From: Marinomonas rhizomae
GTDB lineage: Bacteria; Pseudomonadota; Gammaproteobacteria; Pseudomonadales; Marinomonadaceae
DNA: 64,000 nucleotides
Direction: 5' to 3'
Assembly: GCF_003315485.1 (NCBI RefSeq)
Contig: NZ_QNSE01000005.1
Coordinates: 62,001 to 126,000 of the forward strand
Below the pieces are notes generated by a model. It was not told the DNA's origin. It did not search any database and was given only the letters and a program-made list of their open reading frames with translations. The translations under genes were made by a program, and so were the position numbers. Shown piece after piece: positions 33,172 to 41,866 of the stretch (within the stretch, counting starts at the first letter, position 1; each line of letters begins with the position of its first letter).

Positions 33172-34422
33172 TTACGCTAGGTATTCATCAACACCCTTTG
33201 CAGCCAAACGCCCCGTTGCAAAACACGCTGTTAATAAATATCCACCTGTTGGAGCTTCCCAATCCAGCATTTCCCCAGCACAAAAAACACCGGGCATGGC
33301 TTTCAACATAAGTTTTTCATCGACACTGTTTTCACATACACCACCAGCACTCGAAATAACTTCGTCTATCGGCTTGGTTTTATAAAAGCTAACAGGCACA
33401 GCTTTTAAACAGCGAGCTAAGGCTTCTGGTGTTTGAAAAGCATTTTTGGGGAAGGACTCATACAGCAACACCGTTTTCACACCGCTGATTCCCAAGGTGC
33501 GCTTTAAATATTTACTAAAAGATTCTTTCGGCTTGGTATTACGTAACTTTTTAATAACCTGCTCTTCGCTTTTTAGTGGCAATAAATCCATCAACAAAGA
33601 CGACTGACCTGAATCGTTAATACCGTCACGTAGATATTTAGAAAAAGCATAAATCAAACTCCCTTCCATGCCGTCTTGCGTGACAATACATTCACCTTTT
33701 TTGCTGACAACGCCCCCGTTTTCTAAGGTAAAAGAAAAAGCGACGTCTTTAAGTGGGCTACCAGCGAATTTCGTTTTTAAGTGGTCGCTCCATTTGCTGT
33801 AAAAGCCACAGTTGGCACTTTGTAAAGGAGCCACATCTATACCTTTTTCAGTCAGTACCGGAAGCCAAGCACCATCTGAGCCTAACTTCGGCCAGCTTGC
33901 CCCGCCCATGGCCAACACTACTGCATCAGCCTGTGCTATCACGCTTTCTCCTACATGATCAAAGATCACCTCATTGGACGACAAGCCGATCATTTTATGA
34001 CGCATATGAAACTGCACCCCAGCATCGCGTAAACGCTTTAGCCAGTTGCGTAACAACGGAGCGGCTTTCATGTCTTTGGGGAAAACGCGACCTGATGTAC
34101 CGACAAAGGTCTCAATACCTAACTCATGAATCCATTCACACAAGGCATCGGCATTGAACTGACTCATGGATATATCAAGCCAATCGGCTTTATCATAATA
34201 GCGTTGAATAAACTCTGGATAAGCTTCAGAATGAGTAATGTTCATGCCTCCCACACCTGCCAATAAAAACTTACGGCAGGCACTGGGCTTGGCATCGTAT
34301 ACATGAACTTGATGTCCTGCGGCACAAATACCTTCAGCTGCCATCAAGCCCGCTGGACCAGCACCAACAACCAGAACTGTTTTTTGCGTTTGTACCGTTT
34401 CCTGCATACTCACCATCATCAC
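33172..34422 (-). CDS. YhiN/HI0933-like FAD-dependent oxidoreductase (PP_4765-type)
   Basis: 416 residues. N-terminal dinucleotide-binding motif VLVVGAGPAGLMAAEG (about 16-31), then RKFLLAGVGGMNITHSE, the mark of the HI0933/YhiN flavoproteins (the MNITHS variant points to the PP_4765 subgroup), and C-terminal GVFCAGEMLDWEAPTGGYLL, closing the FAD site. Its reaction is unknown. The exact start (34422 or 34407) is not settled. Confidence 0.87.
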   Translation of the reverse strand: MMMVSMQETVQTQKTVLVVGAGPAGLMAAEGICAAGHQVHVYDAKPSACRKFLLAGVGGMNITHSEAYPEFIQRYYDKADWLDISMSQFNADALCEWIHELGIETFVGTSGRVFPKDMKAAPLLRNWLKRLRDAGVQFHMRHKMIGLSSNEVIFDHVGESVIAQADAVVLAMGGASWPKLGSDGAWLPVLTEKGIDVAPLQSANCGFYSKWSDHLKTKFAGSPLKDVAFSFTLENGGVVSKKGECIVTQDGMEGSLIYAFSKYLRDGINDSGQSSLLMDLLPLKSEEQVIKKLRNTKPKESFSKYLKRTLGISGVKTVLLYESFPKNAFQTPEALARCLKAVPVSFYKTKPIDEVISSAGGVCENSVDEKLMLKAMPGVFCAGEMLDWEAPTGGYLLTACFATGRLAAKGVDEYLA

Positions 34423-34573
34423 TTTAAAGAGTTACTAACAAAAGAAACGCATGATAAAGAATATTGAGCCTAACACCAAAGACTTCTTATAAAAGCGTAA
34501 GTACAGAAATATCGAATTGATGTTAAATAACTTACTTTGATAACTAGGGAAGGTTTCGATGAATAAATGCCAT

Positions 34574-35782
34574 TTATTTAATATAGCGGCCGTTAAAATT
34601 GAGGATAATAATCGACAAAGCGGTGACACATAGACTAATGATTAAAACACCTGTGTATTGAAATGTTTCAGCCAACAGCAGCGCAGAGCTTACACCACCG
34701 GTGCCAACAATAGAAGACAACGAATATTGAAGCGTGTAATCCGTCCCCGCCGTTTGCTTTTGAGAATTATCCATCATAACAGTTGCAAGCATGGTCGAAT
34801 TCGCTCCAAAAGCAAACAACATAAAACAAATTGAACTGTAAATCACAATGGTGTTGTTGTTACCCTGCGCCACAGCGAAAAGAATTAGAATAGACAGTCC
34901 AACCAATACATTCGCCAGTATCATAGAACGTTTCCGGCCTATTTTTTGAACCAGTCCCCCCGTCAACACCGCACCAGAAATTGCCGCAAAAGAACCAATA
35001 ATACTCGTGGCAAAACCTATTTGATCAAGTGACCAACCTATATCAACCAACATGGGATTAATGATTGCGTACGCAATGGATATTCCAAGAGTGTAAGTGA
35101 TTAGAATGGATAGCCAACGACCTGAATTGGGACGCTTAAAAAAGGCTATCATGTCACTGTAGCGTACGTTTTCATGATGAACGTTAGCGGCTCGGAGTGG
35201 CTCCTTATAGCGCCATATGTTTATTAGCGGTAACGCAGTTGCCATTGCAAGAATTAGTAAACTCCCTGTCCAGCCTATCCATTCATAGGTCATTAACACG
35301 ACGCCGCCACCAATAAGGTTGCCAATAAAGCCACCGCTCGATTGGATGCTATTACCTACCCCTCTTTCTTCCGGCTCTAAAATAGTAACCCCAAGTGCAT
35401 CAGCGGCAATATCCTGACTTGCAGAGAAGATAGAAAACAGAGCGAACAATACAATTAATGAAGCATATTGAGCGGTTATATCTAACAAAGCTGCACAGAG
35501 TAATGAAACAATCATAAAGCTCTGAAAAAGTATTAACCAACTGCGATAATGCTGTTTCTTATAAGGGCTGAACCTATCAATCAAAGGCGCCCATAGGAAT
35601 TTAAGCGACCATATAAAGCCCAGCGTATACATGATACTGATCTCACTTAACGAACTGCCCAGATCACGCATAATGGCAGGGACAGCGGTTAATATGAACC
35701 CCAATCCTAGAAACTGGGTTGTGTATAAACCACCAAGTAAAATCATTTTTCTTGGTGAGTATTTATTGTCATCATTAGGCAT
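34574..35782 (-). CDS. RhtX/FptX-type MFS siderophore permease
   Basis: 402 residues with about 12 membrane helices. MFS family close to AmpG and the siderophore importers RhtX (rhizobactin) and FptX (pyochelin): MILLGGLYTTQFLGLGFI near the start and the GFIWSLKFLWAPLIDRF motif between helices 2 and 3. Placed in a locus with a TonB receptor and a siderophore-interacting reductase, it probably carries the ferric siderophore over the inner membrane, replacing the usual ABC system. 32 bp separate it from the reductase gene. Confidence 0.85.
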   Translation of the reverse strand: MPNDDNKYSPRKMILLGGLYTTQFLGLGFILTAVPAIMRDLGSSLSEISIMYTLGFIWSLKFLWAPLIDRFSPYKKQHYRSWLILFQSFMIVSLLCAALLDITAQYASLIVLFALFSIFSASQDIAADALGVTILEPEERGVGNSIQSSGGFIGNLIGGGVVLMTYEWIGWTGSLLILAMATALPLINIWRYKEPLRAANVHHENVRYSDMIAFFKRPNSGRWLSILITYTLGISIAYAIINPMLVDIGWSLDQIGFATSIIGSFAAISGAVLTGGLVQKIGRKRSMILANVLVGLSILILFAVAQGNNNTIVIYSSICFMLFAFGANSTMLATVMMDNSQKQTAGTDYTLQYSLSSIVGTGGVSSALLLAETFQYTGVLIISLCVTALSIIILNFNGRYIK

Positions 35783-35814
35783 ATTTTATTGCTACTTGTT
35801 TACGTTGCTTGAAG

Positions 35815-36915
35815 TCAGGAAAGAGCGCTTGGCCCTGCTTCAATAATGTCTTCTTCACTCATCCCGCGTCGCCAATGAGAAAAACACACCATACGCTCTG
35901 AGGGTACTTTCATATCGGAGCGTAAATAGTTTCGTATCGCCCGACAAGCTGAAAGCTCGGCTCCAACCCAATAAAAAGCAAGGTCATGATTTTCTGGTAA
36001 TGAGAGTTCACGAAAAGCATCAATAAGTAATGTTGTTGTTCCCGCTTTCGCTCCACCACGGTACAACCACGTGATGGTAATACCTGATGGCGCGTTTATT
36101 TGTTGCTTCTCACAGCTATCATTTACTTCAATAATGGCACATCCTGAAGCGGTAGTAGGAAGCGCCTCTAGAATACGGGCGATTGCAGGCAAGCCCGTTT
36201 CATCGCCGGCAAGAAAATACTGTTCCGCAGGTTTTGGACCATGGGCATCAGGTCCAAGTATACCCACAACATCACCTGATTCTGCCTCTGCAACCCATGC
36301 ACTGGCCGGCCCCTTTCCATCATGCATTACAAAATCGATGTCTAATGTCCCAGCCTCGACATCAATACTACGAATAGTAAAAATACGCGTGGCTATTTTG
36401 CCTGTTTCTGGCCAGATAATGCGGCCATCATCTCCTAACATAGGCCACTGATACTGCTTAGTACCTTTGTCTATAAACAAAATACGACAATGAAGTTGAT
36501 CTGAAACTGCATAACGATCTAAATTGCTTCCCCCAAAAGATACTCTGCGTATACGAGGTGTTATTTGCTGTACATTAGATACCATCAAGACTCGCAAATC
36601 AGGCGGCAATACAGCACCTATAGAATCTCCTGTCCATTGAATATCCAGTTTTTCATCTTGAGCCGCGAACTCAATGAGGCCAGTTAACTCAGTTTTCAGC
36701 CGATTAAATGATGCTGGAGAAGATGCCTCAATAGAGACATCTAAGCACGTTTGCTTTAGTTTTAATTCCGCGGTTCCAAAAGCAGACACTAAACAATACA
36801 CATTACCTTTTGTCGTTAATTTAATGTTATGCGCAGCCATTAATTCAACAATATCAGTAAAACACCGAGTTAAGTCCGTAAACTCTATGATTACATTCGC
36901 TTTCAAATATGACAC
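35815..36915 (-). CDS. DUF2218-SIP fusion, siderophore-interacting ferric reductase
   Basis: 366 residues: N-terminal DUF2218 domain (about 1-100) joined to a ViuB-type siderophore-interacting protein with FAD motif ATRIFTIRSI (near 170), the beta-rich FAD domain and a NAD(P)H domain (YFLAGDETGLPAIARIL at about 230, and FYWVGAELSACRAIRNYL near the end). SIP enzymes reduce ferric siderophores in the cytoplasm and free the iron. Same operon as the MFS permease and TonB receptor. The role of DUF2218 is not known to me; the fusion suggests it assists siderophore binding. Confidence 0.88.
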   Translation of the reverse strand: MSYLKANVIIEFTDLTRCFTDIVELMAAHNIKLTTKGNVYCLVSAFGTAELKLKQTCLDVSIEASSPASFNRLKTELTGLIEFAAQDEKLDIQWTGDSIGAVLPPDLRVLMVSNVQQITPRIRRVSFGGSNLDRYAVSDQLHCRILFIDKGTKQYQWPMLGDDGRIIWPETGKIATRIFTIRSIDVEAGTLDIDFVMHDGKGPASAWVAEAESGDVVGILGPDAHGPKPAEQYFLAGDETGLPAIARILEALPTTASGCAIIEVNDSCEKQQINAPSGITITWLYRGGAKAGTTTLLIDAFRELSLPENHDLAFYWVGAELSACRAIRNYLRSDMKVPSERMVCFSHWRRGMSEEDIIEAGPSALS

Positions 36916-37025
36916 TCAGATGCTTCCTATTCTTGTTTTCAATGTATTTTTTTTGTGTGCATTTTTTTCAATACACTTTTTTAATGCATTTGTTCTATGG
37001 ACGAGATTTTTTAACGTAAGGATAG

Positions 37026-39185
37026 TTACCATTTATAGCTACCCGTAAGCAGTAGTTCTCTTCCATCACCATATTGGCAGTAATAGTTGTAACTGCAGCT
37101 CGCGTAATATTCTTTGTCAAATACATTGGAGATGCTCAGAGTTGTATCTATATTTTTTAATAATGGATTTAACGCACCTAGATTGTAACTGACCTTAGCG
37201 TCAAACAATGTATAACCGTCTGTTTTGATAGTGTTAGCGTCATCTGCATAGCTGGAACCAACAACACGAACACCACTACCAATACTTAGTCCATCAAAGA
37301 ACATGTAGTTCGCCCATAAAGATGCATAGTATTCAGGAGATGTTTGAGGGCGTTTGCCTATATTGGCAGCCACAGTCGATTCTGTTGTTTTTGTGTCTAA
37401 TCCGGTAATAGCACCGATTAGCTCTAATTTTTTGCTAAGTTTACCGCGTGCTTCCAATTCAATACCACGAGATTGAACTTCACCCTGTTGAACGTAATAT
37501 CCCGCGGTTGAGCCCGCTGTCAAAACATTTTGTTGAGTTATGTCGAAGACAGAAAGCGTGACAAGAGCATCCATACTAGAAGGTTCGAATTTAACACCAA
37601 GCTCCCATTGTTCAGCTTCTGTGGGGATGAAATTATTTCCATCTACATCAACACCAACAGTCGGCTCAAACGAAGTAGAGTAGCTCACGTAAGGCGCTAT
37701 ATTGTTATCAAACAAGTAGTGAAGCCCTGCTCGATGGCTTGATGCACCACTAGATTGCTTGCTGGTTGAATCTGTTAGATTGTTCTCGGTTTCTTGTTTC
37801 GTCCAATCATAACGAGTTCCCAAAAGCGCTGTTAAACGGCCTGCTTTAATCTGGTCTTGTAAATAAAGCCCTGTTTGTTTTTGTGTCTGTTTACTATCGG
37901 TATAAGTTGAGAGCGATCCAACAGTGATACCGTAAACAGGCGATGTTACATCAAGAGAGTCCACTGAACCGTATAAGTATTCCCAATTGCTAGTTGTTTG
38001 TTGGTAATCTAATCCAGCAAGCGCTGTGTGCTGCATTCCTCCGGCACTGAAATCAAGCTGAATAAAGTTATCAGCAACAAAGCTCTCCACATCTTCAATT
38101 GAATGCGCAGCCGCTCGGGGTAAAAGGCCGTCGCTAGTCAGCTCTCCGCTCATTTGCATGCCTTGGAAATCTTGTTCTGCAGAAAAGTATCGTGCTTTTG
38201 AGCTGATGCTCACCATGTCACTAATGGCGTGATCTAGAGCATAACCAACGTAGTATTGTTCTTGTTCATAACTGTCAAAACTTGGGTCACCAACATTAAG
38301 ATCTCTATTAAGTGAAGATTTGTATTCGCTATCCGCTAATGAGCTAGGGTAAATAGAATTAAAATACCCGCCTTCAGGGTCTTCTTGATAGAAAGCACTT
38401 AATGTCAATTGTGTTTTACTGTCTGGCGTCCATGTTATGACGGGCGCCAAAGCAAATCGCTCTTCGCTTACACCATCATATTGAGAACCTGCGGAAGTAC
38501 TGACTCCTGTTAGGCTGTATTGCCATTCCCCCTCTTTATCAATGGTTCCTTGGCTGGTAATGCTCCCTTGCAGATAATTATCCGTCCCAATTTTAATATT
38601 AGCTTCATTATAAGACGTCGAATCAGGAGAACGGCTAACTTGGTTCACTACCCCCCCAGGGCTAGTATTGCCATAAAGTAAAGCTGATGGGCCTTTTAAT
38701 ACATCGATACGATCCAACAAAAATACTTCGATAGAAGGCACCAAAAAGCCTTGTCCTCTTGGTAACTTCAATCCATCTAAAAAATCCACTGCACGAGTTG
38801 CTGTACCAAAGCCCCCAAAACCTCGAATAAAGACACCATCATAACGACTAGTAACATTTGTCGTGGAAAGCACACCAGAGGTGTAATTCAGAGCTTCTTT
38901 TACGGTTTTTACATTTTGATCATCCATCTGTTTACGTGTAATAACCGAAATAGATTGCCCTGTTTCTAATACAGATACAGTACTCTTAGTTGCACTGCTA
39001 GAGTCATCTTCTAGGTATTGTTCTTCCGTTGAGTTTGCTAACCCTGTCTCTTCTACAACAAGTGCTGGAAGCGTGTTATGGGTTTCAAGAGCATAGCCTG
39101 TAGAGGCATTAAGTAATGAAAAGAGCACAATTGAGGTCGAGATTTTTTTAGATACATCTAAAGTCATGAGCTTAATAACCTTCAT
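37026..39185 (-). CDS. TonB-dependent siderophore receptor
   Basis: 719 residues. Signal peptide (cleavage about residue 32, GYA-LET), a plug domain (about 70-200: TVKEALNYTSGVLSTTN, FIRGFGGFG, DRIDVLKGPSALLYG, GGVVNQVSR) and a 22-strand barrel ending in the aromatic LTGSYKW. LPALVVEE at about 38 could be the TonB box. Ferric siderophores bind outside and are pulled in by TonB. No extra N-terminal signalling domain. Divergent from TetR; first gene of the siderophore locus. Ligand (hydroxamate or other) cannot be told. Confidence 0.92.
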   Translation of the reverse strand: MKVIKLMTLDVSKKISTSIVLFSLLNASTGYALETHNTLPALVVEETGLANSTEEQYLEDDSSSATKSTVSVLETGQSISVITRKQMDDQNVKTVKEALNYTSGVLSTTNVTSRYDGVFIRGFGGFGTATRAVDFLDGLKLPRGQGFLVPSIEVFLLDRIDVLKGPSALLYGNTSPGGVVNQVSRSPDSTSYNEANIKIGTDNYLQGSITSQGTIDKEGEWQYSLTGVSTSAGSQYDGVSEERFALAPVITWTPDSKTQLTLSAFYQEDPEGGYFNSIYPSSLADSEYKSSLNRDLNVGDPSFDSYEQEQYYVGYALDHAISDMVSISSKARYFSAEQDFQGMQMSGELTSDGLLPRAAAHSIEDVESFVADNFIQLDFSAGGMQHTALAGLDYQQTTSNWEYLYGSVDSLDVTSPVYGITVGSLSTYTDSKQTQKQTGLYLQDQIKAGRLTALLGTRYDWTKQETENNLTDSTSKQSSGASSHRAGLHYLFDNNIAPYVSYSTSFEPTVGVDVDGNNFIPTEAEQWELGVKFEPSSMDALVTLSVFDITQQNVLTAGSTAGYYVQQGEVQSRGIELEARGKLSKKLELIGAITGLDTKTTESTVAANIGKRPQTSPEYYASLWANYMFFDGLSIGSGVRVVGSSYADDANTIKTDGYTLFDAKVSYNLGALNPLLKNIDTTLSISNVFDKEYYASCSYNYYCQYGDGRELLLTGSYKW

Positions 39186-39324
39186 TTGATATTGATTCGT
39201 ATTCGTAATTGACCTGAAATATAAATCAAACGGGACGCACCCGTCTAGTTTTATTTTTGTTATACTAAGGAAAACTTCGACTCAAATTGTTATTGTCCAT
39301 GATCATACTAGAGAGAGTTCGTTA

Positions 39325-39353
39325 CTCATTTTTATTAACAAATAAAAAGTGAG
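39325..39353. promoter_or_regulatory. Imperfect inverted repeat before tetR
   Basis: CTCATTTTTATT (39325-39336) and AATAAAAAGTGAG (39341-39353) pair with one bulged base, 19 bp before the TetR start. Possible autoregulatory operator; AT-rich, so weak. Confidence 0.35.
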
Positions 39354-39371
39354 AAGCATAGAGGAGAGATA

Positions 39372-40031
39372 ATGATAGAACAGCCTAAAAAAGAAAAACG
39401 CTCAGGAAGGCCGTCAAAAAACAGGACTGAAGAAACATCTAAAAAAATCATCCGCACGGCGGCCAGTTTATTTGCAACGCAAGGCTATGCTGCAACCTCT
39501 ATTGAACAGGTTGCATCCGCATGCAGTGCTGGGAAAGACACAATTTATCGTCGTTACTCATCAAAACTTGAGCTTTTCCAAGCCGTTGTTGAGGACATGC
39601 GCTGCCGTATTGTGGATAGATTGACGTTAGAAATTGAAACAATCAGTAATGAAGGCAATAAATTAGAACACCTAAAGCATATTGCTCGCTGGTTCCTTAC
39701 TGTGAACTTAGATCCTGAAATGATTGCATTTAAACGTATTGCTCTTAGTGAATCCAAATTTTTTGATGTTAGCAAATCAGCCCAACAACATAGCGACCCA
39801 ATTATGGATAGATTAATTTTGTTAGTTAAAGAGACACAGAAGTCAAATTTTCTGCGTCAGGGCGATCCTGAAAAATTGGCAATGCATTTATTGCATTCTA
39901 TCGTCTTTGGGCCATCTAACGACGCTATGTTAGGCAAAACAACGTATAGCTCAGTAGAAGCCCAAAACAATTATTTTGAGCAAGCATGGATGTTCTTTCT
40001 ATTCGGAGCAAATACTGAGAAACAGTCTTAA
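39372..40031 (+). CDS. TetR family regulator
   Basis: 219 residues. Basic N-terminal arm (KKEKRSGRPSKNRTEETSKK), then HTH (about 30-75: AAQ-type GYAATSIEQVASACSAGKDTI, then YRRYSSKLELFQAVVEDM) and an all-helical ligand domain. AGAGGAGAGATA precedes the ATG. Divergent from the TonB receptor by 186 bp, so it most likely controls the siderophore locus in response to an unknown ligand. Confidence 0.87.
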   Translation: MIEQPKKEKRSGRPSKNRTEETSKKIIRTAASLFATQGYAATSIEQVASACSAGKDTIYRRYSSKLELFQAVVEDMRCRIVDRLTLEIETISNEGNKLEHLKHIARWFLTVNLDPEMIAFKRIALSESKFFDVSKSAQQHSDPIMDRLILLVKETQKSNFLRQGDPEKLAMHLLHSIVFGPSNDAMLGKTTYSSVEAQNNYFEQAWMFFLFGANTEKQS

Positions 40032-40085
40032 TATTCATAAAACTATTCCTTTTAGATGCAAGAAAATGGATTAAGAATGGTGCGA

Positions 40086-40688
40086 TTAAGTTTTCTCTGA
40101 TGTCTCTTTGGGATCCTTTTGGCTTTGAACGCCTGCCGTTAGCGCAAGGCGCATAGCCTCCTCAACACCGATATCCAATTCCGTCAAACGATCCCGGGAA
40201 ATATAAAGTGTTATACCGCCAATTTGATAACTCAGGGGAACATAAACGCCAACTAAGTCTTGGTCTCCAAACAACTGCTGTCCAGTTTGTTCTCCGGTGA
40301 TAAAACCGATCACTTGCGCGCCGTTCCACTCAATCGACACAACACTCTTCATTTCCTTCTTTTCCGCCAAGTTAAATACCATCATCATGTCCTTGATGGC
40401 ACCATAAATAGACTTCACTAACGGAATACGTTCAAAAACGTTATGGCTAAGTTTCACTAAATAACGAACACCGTAAAGATTGACCAAGAATCCAATCAAT
40501 ACCAAAGTGCCCAAGGTGGCAATTAAGCCTAATCCTGGAAAATACAGCACATCAGGAATAAGGAATAACAGTAGTGGCCGAGCAATCGCTTCACCAGTCG
40601 CCAGCAACCAATAGATCAAGTACACAGTCAAACCAATAGGTAGAACCGCTACTAATCCTTTAAGTAGTAAGGTAATTAATTTATTCAT
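40086..40688 (-). CDS. DUF502 inner-membrane protein
   Basis: 200 residues, two membrane helices at the N-terminal end (about 5-30 and 45-70, LPIGLTVYLIYWLLA, ATLGTLVLIGFLVNLYG), then a soluble domain with VKSIYGAIKDM and GVYVPLSYQIGG typical of the DUF502 family. Function unknown. Stands alone between TetR (convergent) and a divergent LysR gene. Confidence 0.88.
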   Translation of the reverse strand: MNKLITLLLKGLVAVLPIGLTVYLIYWLLATGEAIARPLLLFLIPDVLYFPGLGLIATLGTLVLIGFLVNLYGVRYLVKLSHNVFERIPLVKSIYGAIKDMMMVFNLAEKKEMKSVVSIEWNGAQVIGFITGEQTGQQLFGDQDLVGVYVPLSYQIGGITLYISRDRLTELDIGVEEAMRLALTAGVQSQKDPKETSEKT

Positions 40689-40835
40689 GTTTATAATGAT
40701 CCTAGAAAATTGTTCACAGCATACCGCAAGCTTTGTGCCACTCCTATGACTCTTATAAGACTTAACGAAAAGATTGCCGAAACATCGTCCGCCTTATACT
40801 CTTTTACGCAATATCTACTTAATTAAGGTTGCTGC

Positions 40836-41753
40836 ATGAACTACAAACGCCTAGAAACCTTCGTTTGGGTTGCTTCATTAGGAAATTTCCGCAAAGCCGC
40901 AGAGCGGCTTCATACCACGCAGCCCGCCATTTCTGCTCGAATTTCTGGTTTAGAAGCCGAATTGGGAGTCAAACTTTTTGAACGAGAAGGTGGCTCCAGC
41001 CCAATAATGCTGACATCGAAAGGCAAAGAGCTACTCCCTTATGTGGAGAAAATTCTTTATCAAACTGAGCAATTACGAAAACGCGCCGGTCTTTCTACGG
41101 CTTATTCAGGGGTATTACGTTTAGGCGTATCAGAAACGATTGTGAACACTTGGCTGCCTGACTTTCTCGCACAGCTTAATAAAGACATGCCAAACCTTGA
41201 TGTAGAAATGACAGTTGATGTAACCAGTAACCTGACCAACGGTATAAAAGATCGCTCTCTGGACCTAGGACTGTTAATGGGTCCGATTTCCGAAACACAT
41301 ATAGTCAATAGAGAACTCTGTACCTTTGCTCTATCTTGGGTCGCCAGTCCGAATTTAGATCTGCCAGACAGGCTTTTATACCTCGAAGAATTAGCTAAAT
41401 GGCCAATCATTACTTACGCCCGAGCAACCAAACCTTATGTTGAAATAAATCAAAAGTTCCGTGAGCTCGATGGCGCGCCAGCACACTTTTTTGCCTCGAC
41501 ATCATTAGCCGCTTGCCGCAGTTTAGCCATTAATGCCGTTGGTATTGCCACCTTACCGAACATTATGATAACCAAAGAATTAGAGGAAGGTAAGCTACGT
41601 AAAATCAGATCGGTTTGGACACCAAGCGACCTGACATTCACCGCATCTTATTCTGATGAGCCGTTTAACCCTATCGCAGAAGTCGCGACCAATATCGCCG
41701 TCATCGCAGCACAAGAATACAACCGACAACAACACATCAATAACATCATCTAA
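40836..41753 (+). CDS. LysR family regulator 1 (paralogue of the gene at 46875)
   Basis: 305 residues; AAGG about 8 bases before the ATG. N-terminal winged HTH (FVWVASLGNFRKAAERLHTT, QPAISARISGLEAELGVKLF) and effector domain from about 90 (LRLGVSETIVNTWLPDFLAQ). It shares a large share of residues along its whole length with the LysR protein at 46875 (for example DLTFTASYSDEPFNPI versus DLIFTASYLNDPRDHT). It converges on the amidase-TRAP operon, which it may regulate, although that operon's promoter lies nearer the second LysR gene. Confidence 0.88.
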   Translation: MNYKRLETFVWVASLGNFRKAAERLHTTQPAISARISGLEAELGVKLFEREGGSSPIMLTSKGKELLPYVEKILYQTEQLRKRAGLSTAYSGVLRLGVSETIVNTWLPDFLAQLNKDMPNLDVEMTVDVTSNLTNGIKDRSLDLGLLMGPISETHIVNRELCTFALSWVASPNLDLPDRLLYLEELAKWPIITYARATKPYVEINQKFRELDGAPAHFFASTSLAACRSLAINAVGIATLPNIMITKELEEGKLRKIRSVWTPSDLTFTASYSDEPFNPIAEVATNIAVIAAQEYNRQQHINNII

Positions 41754-41758
41754 AAGTA

Positions 41759-41793
41759 AAAAAAGCTTGGCGCATCGCTAACCAAGCTTTTTT
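41759..41793. terminator. Bidirectional terminator
   Basis: AAAAAGCTTGG and CCAAGCTTTTTT, stem of 11-12 bp with an 11-base loop, A/T tracts on both sides, 6 bp after the LysR stop. Confidence 0.9.
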
Positions 41794-41797
41794 AACA

Positions 41798-41849
41798 CTT
41801 TAAGAACTGAAAACACTTTAGAACTGAAAACGCTTTAGAACTAAAAACG
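41798..41849. repeat. Three tandem 17-18-bp repeats
   Basis: Units at 41798-41815, 41816-41832 (CTTTAGAACTGAAAACG) and 41833-41849, differing at one or two bases. Located between the LysR terminator and the amidase stop codon (41867). No coding role seen. Confidence 0.8.
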
Positions 41850-41866
41850 CCTCCAAGCCAAACTTA

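Noticed and set aside
36916-37025. T-rich repeats between the SIP and TonB receptor genes
   Set aside because: Runs of T with ATGCATT-like pieces but no stable stem found by eye; no feature called.
39186-39371. Possible Fur boxes between the TonB receptor and TetR genes
   Set aside because: The best matches (GATATTGATTCG..., TGATCATGGACAATA) fit one half of the consensus only; not enough to call.
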